Origin: Paenibacillus sp. MZ04-78.2
Lineage (GTDB): Bacteria; Bacillota; Bacilli; Paenibacillales; NBRC-103111
Reading direction: 5' to 3'
NCBI RefSeq assembly: GCF_024213375.1
Contig: NZ_JANAVJ010000002.1
Location: forward strand, 1 to 64,000
Length of the DNA stretch: 64,000 nt
The position numbers and the translations under genes were made by a program. The stretch's first letter is position 1, and the number at the start of each line of letters is the position of its first letter. The notes beneath the pieces are model-generated. The model searched no databases and was not told where the DNA came from. It saw only the letters and a program-made list of their open reading frames with translations. Shown here piece after piece: positions 1 to 7,304 of the stretch.

Positions 1-95
1 TTGCAGTCCTAGCCTTCTGTTATGCAATAATCTTTGAATTAATCGAAAATTATGAGCCTTTAATGAACAAATGGAATAAGAAAAATCAAGAATAG
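1..95 (+). CDS. 3' end of a second YrvL-like membrane protein gene (cut by window edge)
   Basis: The first 95 bases repeat, almost base for base, the last 95 bases of the complete gene ending at 3971. The frame reads the same C-terminal helix and the tail NKWNKKN, then ends in QE and TAG at 93-95, where the other copy ends in HA. The 5' part lies outside the window, so it cannot be told whether the gene is whole. It stands directly before CRISPR array 1, just as the complete copy stands before array 2. Confidence 0.6.
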   Translation, partial: AVLAFCYAIIFELIENYEPLMNKWNKKNQE

Positions 96-115
96 TAGTT
101 TTGTTAAAAAATTAA

Positions 116-881
116 GTTTCAATTCCTCATAGGTACGTTCAAAGCCCTGTTAGATGGCGAGGTCAAGATCGATGGGACGTGTTTCAATTCCTCATAGGTA
201 CGTTCAAAGCCTGAAGGCTGAACACTCGGCGGGGATTCGAACCCCTGTTTCAATTCCTCATAGGTACGTTCAAAGCAATAACGGAAACCCCAAAATCAAA
301 ACAGCTAACTTCAAGTTTCAATTCCTCATAGGTACGTTCAAAGCTCAATAGACAGATTGGACCAATATCCTGCATCCACAGTTTCAATTCCTCATAGGTA
401 CGTTCAAAGCATAGTTTATGTGATTAAGGAAAAAGGGTGCAATATTCGTTTCAATTCCTCATAGGTACGTTCAAAGCGAGAAAGTAGTCTTCCCCGTATA
501 TCTGACTGCTCACTTGTTTCAATTCCTCATAGGTACGTTCAAAGCACCGATGCTTCCACCTTGACCGTAAAACTTGATATTGGTTTCAATTCCTCATAGG
601 TACGTTCAAAGCTCCCTATTCAAATTTATTAAACTCTCCTTAACATATCTGTTTCAATTCCTCATAAGTACGTTCAAAGCTTCGTTCCGAAGCATCGTTT
701 CGACGAGGTGAACGAGGCGTTTCAATTCCTCATAGGTACGTTCAAAGCCGGTTAATATGGTGGCGTATGCAACGTTTGTCAGGAGTTTCAATTCCTCATA
801 GGTACGTTCAAAGCCTCGTGTACTCTTCATGTCGCCGGTGACGATATAATCGTTTCAATTCCTCATAGGTACGTTCAAAGC
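116..881 (-). CRISPR. CRISPR array 1, 12 repeats, 11 spacers
   Basis: Twelve 30-base repeats start at 116, 181, 247, 315, 381, 448, 516, 583, 651, 719, 785 and 852. Each begins GTTTCAATTCCTCATAGG and ends ACGTTCAAAGC. The repeat at 651 has one G to A change (CATAAGT). Spacers are 35-38 bases and all differ. Read on the minus strand the repeat ends in ATTGAAAC, the usual 5' handle of type I-B crRNA, so the strand given is the inferred transcript strand, with the leader at the right end. No cas genes are visible. The type I-B label is inference from the repeat alone. Confidence 0.97.
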
Positions 882-1037
882 CCATAAAAACCCCGCTACA
901 ACGCCATTTCCACATATCCCACACCTCGTATCTCCAACAGCTAACGCTACAAACCCTTCTGCCGTGCAGCTATCGTTGTCGTCGACCCCCGGGCTTTTTT
1001 GCAGCATTGGGGGTCGACGACAAAAAGCATAGTTAAA
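882..1037 (-). promoter_or_regulatory. Probable CRISPR leader, copy 1
   Basis: This stretch directly follows the last repeat and is conserved at 4831-4984 after array 2, as expected for a leader kept under selection. It begins CCATAAAAACCCCGC. It contains a perfect 15-base-pair inverted repeat, 976-990 with 1009-1023, around an 18-base loop holding a T6 run. Leader status is inferred from the predicted crRNA strand and the conservation; no promoter was identified with confidence. Confidence 0.5.
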
Positions 1038-1160
1038 TTATAAGGCTTTGTCCGCCTTTTTCCAAGCCCACGATCTCCCGACTTCGTCAACCCCGACAAT
1101 CGTACGTGCGATAGATTGGCTCAATTCGCCACGTTCCAGTTTCAAAATAATAGAGGCTCG
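1038..1160 (-). pseudogene. ParB/Spo0J-like gene, 3' remnant (copy 1)
   Basis: On the minus strand this reads LERGELSQSIARTIVGVDEV, then GRSWAWKKADKAL and a TAA stop at 1038-1040. The part around RGELSQSIART fits the segment after the helix-turn-helix of ParB-family proteins. The matching right-hand copy preserves the part before it. Upstream the frame runs into the terminator of the neighbouring gene, so the 5' portion is gone. The assignment to ParB rests on the second copy and is family-level only. Confidence 0.5.
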
Positions 1161-1187
1161 TAATAATTTTACGCTTACAAAATAAAT

Positions 1188-1230
1188 GTAAACAGACGCA
1201 ACTGATCAGATGTCAGTTGCGTCTGTTTAC
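1188..1230 (-). terminator. Terminator hairpin of the secreted-protein gene
   Basis: A perfect inverted repeat, GTAAACAGACGCAACTGA and its complement around a 7-base loop, begins 15 bases past the stop of the gene ending at 1245. It is followed on the minus strand by a moderately T-rich run. Confidence 0.8.
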
Positions 1231-1244
1231 ATTTCGTCACCGTT

Positions 1245-1970
1245 TTAATTAGGCTGAGTGCCAGTAACTTCGATATTGAGATCGCTCATAGATACAGCAT
1301 ATCCACCAGCAGTCTCCGTATAAGTTCCTAACAGAGAAGTACCACTTGGAGAGTATTTTTTCCAAACTAATAGCCCACTCGTATTAGCCCCAACTTGATA
1401 ATTTGTTAAATAGATTGTTGTATTTGGGTTTACTGTTTGGTTCGCACCATATTTTGTACCGCTTGTCCATTGCCTCTCATAACCCCAGCTACCGCCTACA
1501 GCTACTTCTAATTTAGCTAAAAACGCTGCCTTGATCTCTGATTTTCCACTAATGTTAACTCCTACATTCCACTTTCCTGCTGTGGTATAAGTTTGTTCAT
1601 ATTGGATTGTTGCCGGAGCAGAAGTACTATTTTGATAGCGGAATGTTCCAAGATTCTGATAACGCCAATCCTTTGTTACATAATTTGGATTATAGGTGCT
1701 GAAGACATAAACGAAACCATCGCTTGGTGGGCTCAGTGTTTGCACCCTTTGCGAAAGTGGGACAACTTCCGTGGTGTTCCCGTTTAAATCCGTTTCCCAA
1801 GCTCTAAGTTCAGGAATAGGCTGTTTCGGGGAAACTTTGGAATCCGCCAACTCCTGTATTTTGCGAGGGATTTTTTCTTGATCATTGGCTGCATATACAC
1901 TAGATGTTGTCAGTGTGAGTACGGCGAGGGCACAGACAGTGATATTTCTAACTAGAATATTCAAAAACAC
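1245..1970 (-). CDS. Secreted beta-rich protein, possible pore-forming toxin
   Basis: This 241-residue protein starts with a clear signal peptide (hydrophobic core AVLTLTTSSVYA, likely cleavage before AND). The mature part has no cysteine and is rich in Ser/Thr and alternating polar-hydrophobic strands. Segments such as FRYQNSTSAPATIQYEQTYT and ANQTVNPNTTIYLT resemble the extended strands and the 'VPP/NPNT' turns of aerolysin/MTX2-type beta-pore toxins, but no diagnostic signature was found, so the toxin idea is weak inference. It has a good ribosome site (AGGAGGTG) before ATG and its own terminator. It sits between the two CRISPR copies beside a lipoprotein gene. Confidence 0.75.
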   Translation of the reverse strand: MFLNILVRNITVCALAVLTLTTSSVYAANDQEKIPRKIQELADSKVSPKQPIPELRAWETDLNGNTTEVVPLSQRVQTLSPPSDGFVYVFSTYNPNYVTKDWRYQNLGTFRYQNSTSAPATIQYEQTYTTAGKWNVGVNISGKSEIKAAFLAKLEVAVGGSWGYERQWTSGTKYGANQTVNPNTTIYLTNYQVGANTSGLLVWKKYSPSGTSLLGTYTETAGGYAVSMSDLNIEVTGTQPN

Positions 1971-2027
1971 ACCTCCTAATATTTTACTTATATTATAATA
2001 TAAATCAATTTGTAATATTTTTCAATA

Positions 2028-2621
2028 CTAACCACTATAATATTTTTCTAGAATATTAAGCACAGACTTTACTGCTTCTTTTGTAATCGTAGTTTTTGCT
2101 TTTGTTCTTGCATTTTGAGTAACAGTAACAATAAGATTTCTATATGTGTACGTCGCCATATCAGTTCTATCCAATAATTCAGGATCGGCTCCGCCATATC
2201 CAGAAGTCGACTCCCAAGCAACCAAGTTTTTTCCCATATCTACTGCTGTATAAGCAAATCGTACATATAACTGGACTGATTTATCGTTATTTTCAAATAT
2301 AAATTGTTCTTGTGTTGGATTAAGATCACTAACTCCACCTCCAAGAGTTATTGTGTCTTTCTTATTAAATGTAAAATCTTTTTCTATTAAAAAAATTGTC
2401 TTCATTGGTGGAGTTAAAGAGAAACCATTTATAACTATATTGTTTTTAACATCCTCCATTAATTTTGTGAAATCATCGTAGTTTGGTTTGTGTTCAATTT
2501 CTATATTGCTGCTGTTGGATGCTTTGCTTGGTGGTATTTGTTGATTAGCTTCATCCTGACAACCTACTAGAGAAATGGAAATTATCAAACTGCTGATTAA
2601 AAGCAACGAACTCTTTCTCAT
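2028..2621 (-). CDS. Lipoprotein of unknown function
   Basis: The 197-residue product begins MRKSSLLLISSLIISISLVG followed by Cys, a class II signal peptide with lipobox LVGC, so it should be anchored in the membrane by lipid. The start at 2621 was chosen over an upstream in-frame start at 2717 because it has GGAGGACATT just before it and places the signal peptide at the N terminus. The body is polar with no recognised domain. It lies 57 bases upstream of the secreted-protein gene on the same strand, so the two may be co-transcribed. Confidence 0.8.
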   Translation of the reverse strand: MRKSSLLLISSLIISISLVGCQDEANQQIPPSKASNSSNIEIEHKPNYDDFTKLMEDVKNNIVINGFSLTPPMKTIFLIEKDFTFNKKDTITLGGGVSDLNPTQEQFIFENNDKSVQLYVRFAYTAVDMGKNLVAWESTSGYGGADPELLDRTDMATYTYRNLIVTVTQNARTKAKTTITKEAVKSVLNILEKYYSG

Positions 2622-2713
2622 AATGTCCTCCATTACATAAAATTTACTTATAAAATAAAATATTACATCCTTGCCATAAATACAAGTTGCCTTGAAAATT
2701 TTCATTAGTTCTA

Positions 2714-2880
2714 TCATTTCAAGTTGAGTATCTGTTCGGAGAAATCGTCAGGAAACGTCTGTGTTTCTAATTCTTCTTGCAACGCAGTAAATTGCTTCTA
2801 AATTTCACTTTTCGTCACGTCTGCTTTAATAAAGAGTGCAATTTTCAGGGTCAGTGTCTGCGTTGCTGTCACCAGGGGAA
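2714..2880 (-). pseudogene. Decayed gene fragment of unknown origin
   Basis: One minus-strand frame reads LTLKIALFIKADVTKSEI, a TAG stop, then KQFTALQEELETQTFPDDF and a short tail to TGA at 2714-2716. The protein-like composition on both sides of the stop suggests a coding remnant interrupted by a nonsense change. No family was recognised. Confidence 0.35.
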
Positions 2881-3106
2881 AAGTAGAAGAACACTCAAAT
2901 AGATCAAGAATTCTCTAAGCCCCTCTATATACCAAACGATTGAAAGTTATCAAATGTTACACTTAATTTATAAAAATTTCTAAATTCCCTCATATTTGGG
3001 TGATGTCCGATTGCATTAATAATAGTTTCAGAGATGTTAGGATCGAATACTAGCCTGCTGTTGAAGGCGTGATTAATAATCAACAAATTGCGAGGACTTT
3101 TGCGGA

Positions 3107-3295
3107 ATGATGTACATTACAATTGTACTTTTAATAGTATTTTTGCTCGCGAAGTTAAAAGTAATTAGTTTAGGACCGAAAGTAGAAATACTATTTTTAG
3201 TTCTAAGAGTAATAACGGTCCTAATTAACATCTTGCTTCTTTTTGCCTGGCCCGTCAGCACTGGGACTGGTGTAAAGGAAGGGGTAATACATTAG
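3107..3295 (+). CDS. Small hydrophobic protein, uncertain
   Basis: A 62-residue frame with two hydrophobic stretches (ITIVLLIVFLLAKLKVI and VLRVITVLINILLLFAW), after a GAGG 11 bases upstream of ATG. After its TAG the same frame continues, open, as PLSKVFIMMFIAAFALRMIF to a TAA at 3377-3379, followed at once by a terminator. This suggests either one gene split by a nonsense mutation or two tiny membrane peptides. No homolog is recognised. Confidence 0.35.
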   Translation: MMYITIVLLIVFLLAKLKVISLGPKVEILFLVLRVITVLINILLLFAWPVSTGTGVKEGVIH

Positions 3296-3389
3296 CCTCT
3301 AAGCAAGGTGTTTATCATGATGTTTATTGCTGCTTTTGCTTTGAGAATGATATTTGCGAAAAGGAATAAAGCAAGCTAAAGTTTGCTTT

Positions 3390-3414
3390 CCCCCGTTGGT
3401 CTGACGGGGGTTTT
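3390..3414 (+). terminator. Intrinsic terminator
   Basis: CCCCCGT pairs with ACGGGGG across a 7-base loop, followed by TTTT. It lies 10 bases after the TAA at 3379 and supports a short transcript across 3107-3379. Confidence 0.8.
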
Positions 3415-3509
3415 GATTATTGAGCTACGAAGACCGTTCGCTAGTGAATAAGCATTCAATGACCATAATTTTTGTGCCTCAGAGTTGAAAAGCACTCAAA
3501 AAGAGGGGC

Positions 3510-3971
3510 TTGCTTGATTTCATAATTGGAGCGATGACTTTGCAAAAAATTTCGATCTTCTGGAAGATAATATTCATTATTCTTCTATGTATTCTTGTAG
3601 TAGGTTCGATTGGGTTATTTGTTGGCTTGAATTTCTTGCTAATCATGGCTTTATCAAAAGTATCCTTGTTGGGTATTCAAATTAAAACAAATTTTGCCGG
3701 ATTTCTTTTTTCGATTGCCATAATATTTTTTAGTCCAATTAACTTGGTAATTGGCTTCATTCTTGAAGTAATTAAAGAGAGCTTATTTAAAAGAGAAATT
3801 TACAAAAGTTTGTTTGATATGGTAGCAACATATTTCATAACTTCCTTATTCATTTATGGTTTGGATTTTTATTACGTTGCAGTCCTAGCCTTCTGTTATG
3901 CAATAATCTTTGAATTAATCGAAAATTATGAGCCTTTAATGAACAAATGGAATAAGAAAAATCATGCATAG
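3510..3971 (+). CDS. Small integral membrane protein, YrvL-like
   Basis: A protein of up to 153 residues with four hydrophobic segments (about 17-35, 38-55, 63-90, 104-135) and a charged C-terminal tail. Size and spacing recall YrvL of Bacillus, a small membrane protein proposed to affect the oxdC regulon; this match is by impression only. The start is uncertain: TTG at 3510 lies right after GAGGGG, while ATG at 3534 has only a weak GGAG. The last 95 bases occur again at 1-95. The stop lies 18 bases before the first repeat of CRISPR array 2. Confidence 0.65.
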   Translation: MLDFIIGAMTLQKISIFWKIIFIILLCILVVGSIGLFVGLNFLLIMALSKVSLLGIQIKTNFAGFLFSIAIIFFSPINLVIGFILEVIKESLFKREIYKSLFDMVATYFITSLFIYGLDFYYVAVLAFCYAIIFELIENYEPLMNKWNKKNHA

Positions 3972-3989
3972 TTTTGTTAAAAAAATTAA

Positions 3990-4830
3990 GTTTCAATTCC
4001 TCATAGGTACGTTCAAAACTTGCGATTCAATTTACGATTACTGAAGTAAATGGTGCGTTTCAATTCCTCATAGGTACGTTCAAAACTCACCATCTCTATT
4101 TTTTATATAGTTTATCACAATGTTGTTTCAATTCCTCATAGGTACGTTCGAAACTAACACAAAACAAGGTACTACGATAGCATTTGATCGGTTTCAATTC
4201 CTCATAGGTACGTTCGAAACCAGGTACACCGCCCTTTCAATATGATGTTAACTTACCTAGTTTCAATTCCTCATAGGTACGTTCGAAACCCGTTACAAAA
4301 TCTCCCACTTTGGAAGCTACGCCAGAGTTTCAATTCCTCATAGGTACGTTCGAAACGTTGATTATGCTTTCGACGATCGTAGGCTGGTCATCTGTTTCAA
4401 TTCCTCATAGGTACGTTCGAAACTATAACTATGTATGAACCACCATTATTTGAAGAAATATGTTTCAATTCCTCATAGGTACGTTCGAAACAAGCTGATA
4501 CTGACTTGGTTAAAGGTCTGCGTCAAAAGTTTCAATTCCTCATAGGTACGTTCGAAACCGTTGATTGTAAAATATCTTTGCACTGTGGACTGGTCCTGTT
4601 TCAATTCCTCATAGGTACGTTCGAAACGCGTTGTTACTGATCATTAGTCCCCCAGTTGACAACAGTTTCAATTCCTCATAGGTACGTTCGAAACCAAGAC
4701 TTCTGTACGATCGTCCTGATCTCGCACAAACAGTTTCAATTCCTCATAGGTACGTTCGAAACCAGAAAGAAGCCCAACAAAGGCTTGGGCTATGTCAGAA
4801 GTTTCAATTCCTCATAGGTACGTTCGAAAC
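3990..4830 (-). CRISPR. CRISPR array 2, 13 repeats, 12 spacers
   Basis: Thirteen 30-base repeats start at 3990, 4057, 4125, 4191, 4260, 4327, 4394, 4462, 4529, 4598, 4665, 4733 and 4801. The first 24 bases equal those of array 1. The last six are CAAAAC in the two leftmost repeats and CGAAAC in the other eleven. Spacers are 36-39 bases and none is seen in array 1. The change spreading from the right agrees with new repeats being copied at a right-hand leader, that is, with minus-strand transcription. No cas gene is present in the window. Confidence 0.97.
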
Positions 4831-4984
4831 CCATAAAAACCCCGCTACAACGCCATTTCCACATATTCCACACTCTCGTATCTCCAACAGCTAACGCTAC
4901 AAACCGTTCTGCCGCGCAGCTATGGTTGTCGTCGACCCCCGGGCTTTTTTGCAGCATTGGGGGGCGACAAAAAGCATAGTTAAA
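4831..4984 (-). promoter_or_regulatory. Probable CRISPR leader, copy 2
   Basis: It is nearly identical to 882-1037. The inverted repeat survives only in part: the left arm at 4926-4940 is intact, while the right arm (4959-4970) has lost bases, leaving two shorter helices with a bulge. Confidence 0.5.
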
Positions 4985-5387
4985 TTATAAGGCTTTGTCC
5001 GCCTTTTTCCAAGCCCATGATCTCCCGACTTCGTACCCCCGACAATCGTACGTGCGATAGATTGGCTCTATTCGACACGTTCCGAGTGGTTCAGCCAAGC
5101 ACAGCAGACTAAGGTACTGCGAAACTTTGACTTGGGCAACGCCGAGCTTTTGGGCGATTTTCCCCTTGTTTCATCTGGAATTCCTTCATCATCCTGTCGA
5201 TCTCACGAGCAACACCGATCGGCGTTACATCGTCACGCAGTATGTTTTCCGTCAGTGCCGCCGTCGCAGCTTGCAGGTCAGTCGGCTTGGTATTGCTGAA
5301 ATCGTTCCAGCAGGAGGACAATTTGCTTATTGGGTTTATAACAAAGTAAAATTTTGGCCTAAAGCGGAAATGACCGCCTCTTCTCAA
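4985..5387 (-). pseudogene. ParB/Spo0J-like gene, frameshifted (copy 2)
   Basis: On the minus strand one frame reads ALTENILRDDVTPIGVAREI then DRMMKEFQMKQGE, closely matching the ENxxRxDxxPIxxA box of ParB N-terminal domains. After a one-base shift the text continues IAQKLGVAQVKVSQYLSLL, a ParB helix-turn-helix. Further shifts and an in-frame stop follow before the shared end at 4985-4987. ParB proteins bind centromere-like sites for plasmid or chromosome partition, so a plasmid or phage origin is possible. The gene is clearly broken. Confidence 0.6.
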
Positions 5388-5572
5388 CTTGAAAAAGAAT
5401 TATTTGTAAATAAAGTAATTGACAGACTTTCGAGTCAGCGGTAAGTTAAACGTAGCAACTCAATATCCGTAGTCTGCCGGGGATCGGGGGCATCTCAGTA
5501 TGCTCCCCGATCCTGCTGTTTGTTTATTCTGCGCATGGGAATGCTGGCGAAGACATAAGGGAGGGGAACCAG

Positions 5573-5951
5573 GTGCGTTTTGAACCTCAAAGGGACGCAG
5601 CGTTTGCGTTCGTGTTCGGCATCATTGTTTTACTTCTTCTGGCCGTTATCGTTGCCATTTGGTTTGCTCCAGCGACGCTTGGAGAAAAAATTCCGCTGAT
5701 TTTGGTTATGATGGTGTTTGAAACGTTTTTCTTAATGGTTTGGTATAATACCCAAAATTCCGCTGGATTCCATCACGTCCGTAACATGCATAAAAACGCT
5801 GCTGGCGGGGCCAGCCTTTTCCACGAATCGGCTTAGTATCCAATATAACAACGGAATGAGCTTTGTGCACGTTGCGCCTAAGGACCGGGAAGCATTTGTG
5901 TCCGCGCTGCGGAAGCACTCATCCGACCGCATTCCGATTAAGCTGGATTAG
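5573..5951 (+). pseudogene. YyaB-like PH-domain membrane protein, deleted and frameshifted
   Basis: The first frame, from GTG at 5573 after GGAGGGG, encodes two membrane helices (AFVFGIIVLLLLAVIVAIW and a second at about 43-60) and reaches VWYNTQ. The homologous text then resumes one frame over as KIPLDSITSV, and later STNRLSIQYNNGMSF and HVAPKDREAFVSAL, to TAG at 5949-5951. The YyaB-like PH core normally found between the helices and IPL is missing, so an internal deletion both removed residues and shifted the frame. The family is inferred from the R-L-I-Y and P-D-F-L pattern. Confidence 0.6.
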
Positions 5952-5990
5952 GAAGGAGATACAAGCTAATATAAGCTAAATCCAAGAATG

Positions 5991-6026
5991 GAGTCTTCAG
6001 CATTTGAACTGAAGACTTCTTTTTTA
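5991..6026 (+). terminator. Intrinsic terminator
   Basis: GAGTCTTCAG pairs with CTGAAGACTTC, followed by a run of T. It lies 40 bases after the end of the PH-domain pseudogene. The stretch from here to 6278 is AT-rich and shows no gene. Confidence 0.8.
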
Positions 6027-6278
6027 TGGGATGAATGCATCAGATGAAACTTTTTCTTTGTATACTTTGATGCTATTATAAAATTTATGGAGATTGGCTA
6101 AACATACTACTATGATACTCTACCAATCCAATTTACTTTTGAATCCATTCATGTTTACTTTTATTAAACAAACTTTAATTTGTACTTCCTAATTTTAACT
6201 GTTAATATATAGATATTCGCCGTTATTTACTTACCGGTTAATTGCTTTGCCATTATTTCAATAATGTGGGTGTGTGCG

Positions 6279-6701
6279 ATGGATTTCTACGATCAATTAC
6301 GAGATATGCGCAAATTGAAAGGTTTCACCATTCGCGAGCTGGCAGACCGCTCCGGCGTATCGGCGGCCTATATTTCCCAGCTGGAGAACGGCAACCGCGG
6401 GGTCCCCTCGCCCGACGTGCTGATGAAGCTGTCCGAGGGATTGAACATTCCTTATACCGAGCTGATGCAAATTGCAGGCTATCTGGAGAAGACGGCCTCC
6501 GACACGGAGGAAGGAAGCTATACGAAGCCGCGGGTGAACCTGCGCCGCTTTCTGCGCGAGAACGACCTTATCTTCGACGGAATCGAGCTAACCGAGCTGG
6601 ACAAGGAATGGATCGAGCGGATGCTGACCGTCATGTTCTGGAAAGAAAAGCAGCACAGCAAGGACGAGCAGACGGCGGAATTTTCGTATGAGTCGAAATG
6701 A
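6279..6701 (+). CDS. XRE-family transcriptional regulator
   Basis: A 140-residue protein with an N-terminal Cro/C1-type helix-turn-helix: RDMRKLKGFTIRELADRSGV then SAAYISQLENG. The middle and C-terminal part (about 65-140) is a short helical dimer or sensor region of the kind found in small Bacillus SinR/Xre-like regulators. The start at 6279 is preferred to 6264 because MDFYDQLRDMR gives the usual short arm before the HTH; neither has a strong ribosome site. Its target is unknown. It is followed by a strong terminator. Confidence 0.88.
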   Translation: MDFYDQLRDMRKLKGFTIRELADRSGVSAAYISQLENGNRGVPSPDVLMKLSEGLNIPYTELMQIAGYLEKTASDTEEGSYTKPRVNLRRFLRENDLIFDGIELTELDKEWIERMLTVMFWKEKQHSKDEQTAEFSYESK

Positions 6702-6710
6702 ACGGCAGGA

Positions 6711-6752
6711 AAGTCTGGCTCCCGGCAGCTCCGGGGGGACCGGACTTTTTTT
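6711..6752 (+). terminator. Intrinsic terminator of the XRE gene
   Basis: AAGTCTGG pairs with CCGGACTT, with an inner CCCGG/CCGGG helix, then T7. A near copy of this terminator and its flank recurs at about 13010-13062 in the protease region. Confidence 0.9.
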
Positions 6753-6816
6753 CATGGAAGAGGAAAGGGACCGCTGCCGCAACGCGGGCGGTCCTTCTGT
6801 TGTTACACGATGCGGA

Positions 6817-7035
6817 TTAAACAGGCAGGCGCTTGCTTGATACAATCGTAGATACCGCGACTTTATTAACCAGCATATCTCTTCCCTTGACTTCGATCAG
6901 GATCGTGTACCGGTCCGTCGATTTCAAGATGCCTTGCATTTGGACACCGTTCTTCGTGATTAAGGTAACAGGTATCCTTTCCATAATGAGCTGATCCAAA
7001 AACTTGTTCTGCACGTTATCACTGCTTTTCGTCAT
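6817..7035 (-). CDS. hfq: Hfq-like RNA-binding protein
   Basis: The 72-residue protein has the Sm fold signature: NVQNKFLDQL helix, then MERIPVTLITKNGVQMQGI and STDRYTILIEVKGRDM. Hfq forms hexameric rings that pair small RNAs with mRNAs or bind A-rich RNA. The Sm2 motif reads LVNKVAVST where typical Hfq has (I/V)YKHAIST, so the usual KH pair of the proximal face is absent. The start at 7035 was chosen because GAGAGGG lies 9 bases upstream. This may be an additional paralogue beside a canonical hfq elsewhere; that cannot be seen here. Confidence 0.85.
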   Translation of the reverse strand: MTKSSDNVQNKFLDQLIMERIPVTLITKNGVQMQGILKSTDRYTILIEVKGRDMLVNKVAVSTIVSSKRLPV

Positions 7036-7265
7036 GTGAGACATCCCTCTCTCTTTTTTAGGATTCCGTTCCATAGTACCACAATTGAATCTATTACTCT
7101 ATTGTCAGAACGGACAAGGCCATGTAAACTATAAATACAAAGTATCACGTTACGCCAACATGCGTATACTGAAAAAGGAACGCGGATGCCGCGAACATCC
7201 GCACTCCCGCACAATAGCCGCTTCTCAGGGCGGTGGCTTAAACAAATTGTATACGAATCAAGAAA

Positions 7266-7304
7266 GGACCGCTGCTTTGACCGAGGGCGGTCTATTTCTT
7301 TTTG
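7266..7304. terminator. Two-way terminator at the 3' end of the toxin gene
   Basis: GACCGC (7267-7272) pairs with GCGGTC (7287-7292), with T-rich flanks on both strands (TATTTCTTTTTG on plus, CTTTCTT on minus). It overlaps the stop of the BsrE-like gene and could end both a toxin mRNA and an antisense RNA from the left. Confidence 0.6.

Larger units (their letters stand above)
1..1139. repeat. Left copy of a duplicated CRISPR-bearing segment
   Basis: Both flanks of array 1 match those of array 2. Bases 1-115 match 3877-3989 with a few changes, and 882-1139 match 4831-5085. The spacers between the flanks differ. The left edge of the unit is outside the window. The right edge of the match falls near 1139, inside the parB-like remnant. 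The simplest reading is one old segmental duplication, after which each array gained its own spacers. Confidence 0.8.
3877..5085. repeat. Right copy of the duplicated CRISPR-bearing segment
   Basis: This is the counterpart of 1-1139: the end of the YrvL-like gene, a CRISPR array, the leader-like stretch and a parB-like remnant in the same order and orientation. The starts of the two copies are 3,876 bases apart. The right copy has a damaged leader hairpin and a one-base deletion in the parB-like frame relative to the left copy. Confidence 0.8.

Noticed and set aside
154-351. Plus-strand reading frame across the first CRISPR array
   Set aside because: It reads the repeat as a repeated peptide and is explained by the array.
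1-5400. cas genes near the arrays
   Set aside because: None of the frames in or next to the arrays resembles a Cas protein; the cas operon, if any, is outside the window.
5127-5444. 105-residue plus-strand frame
   Set aside because: It overlaps the ParB-like text on the minus strand, which has clear family motifs.
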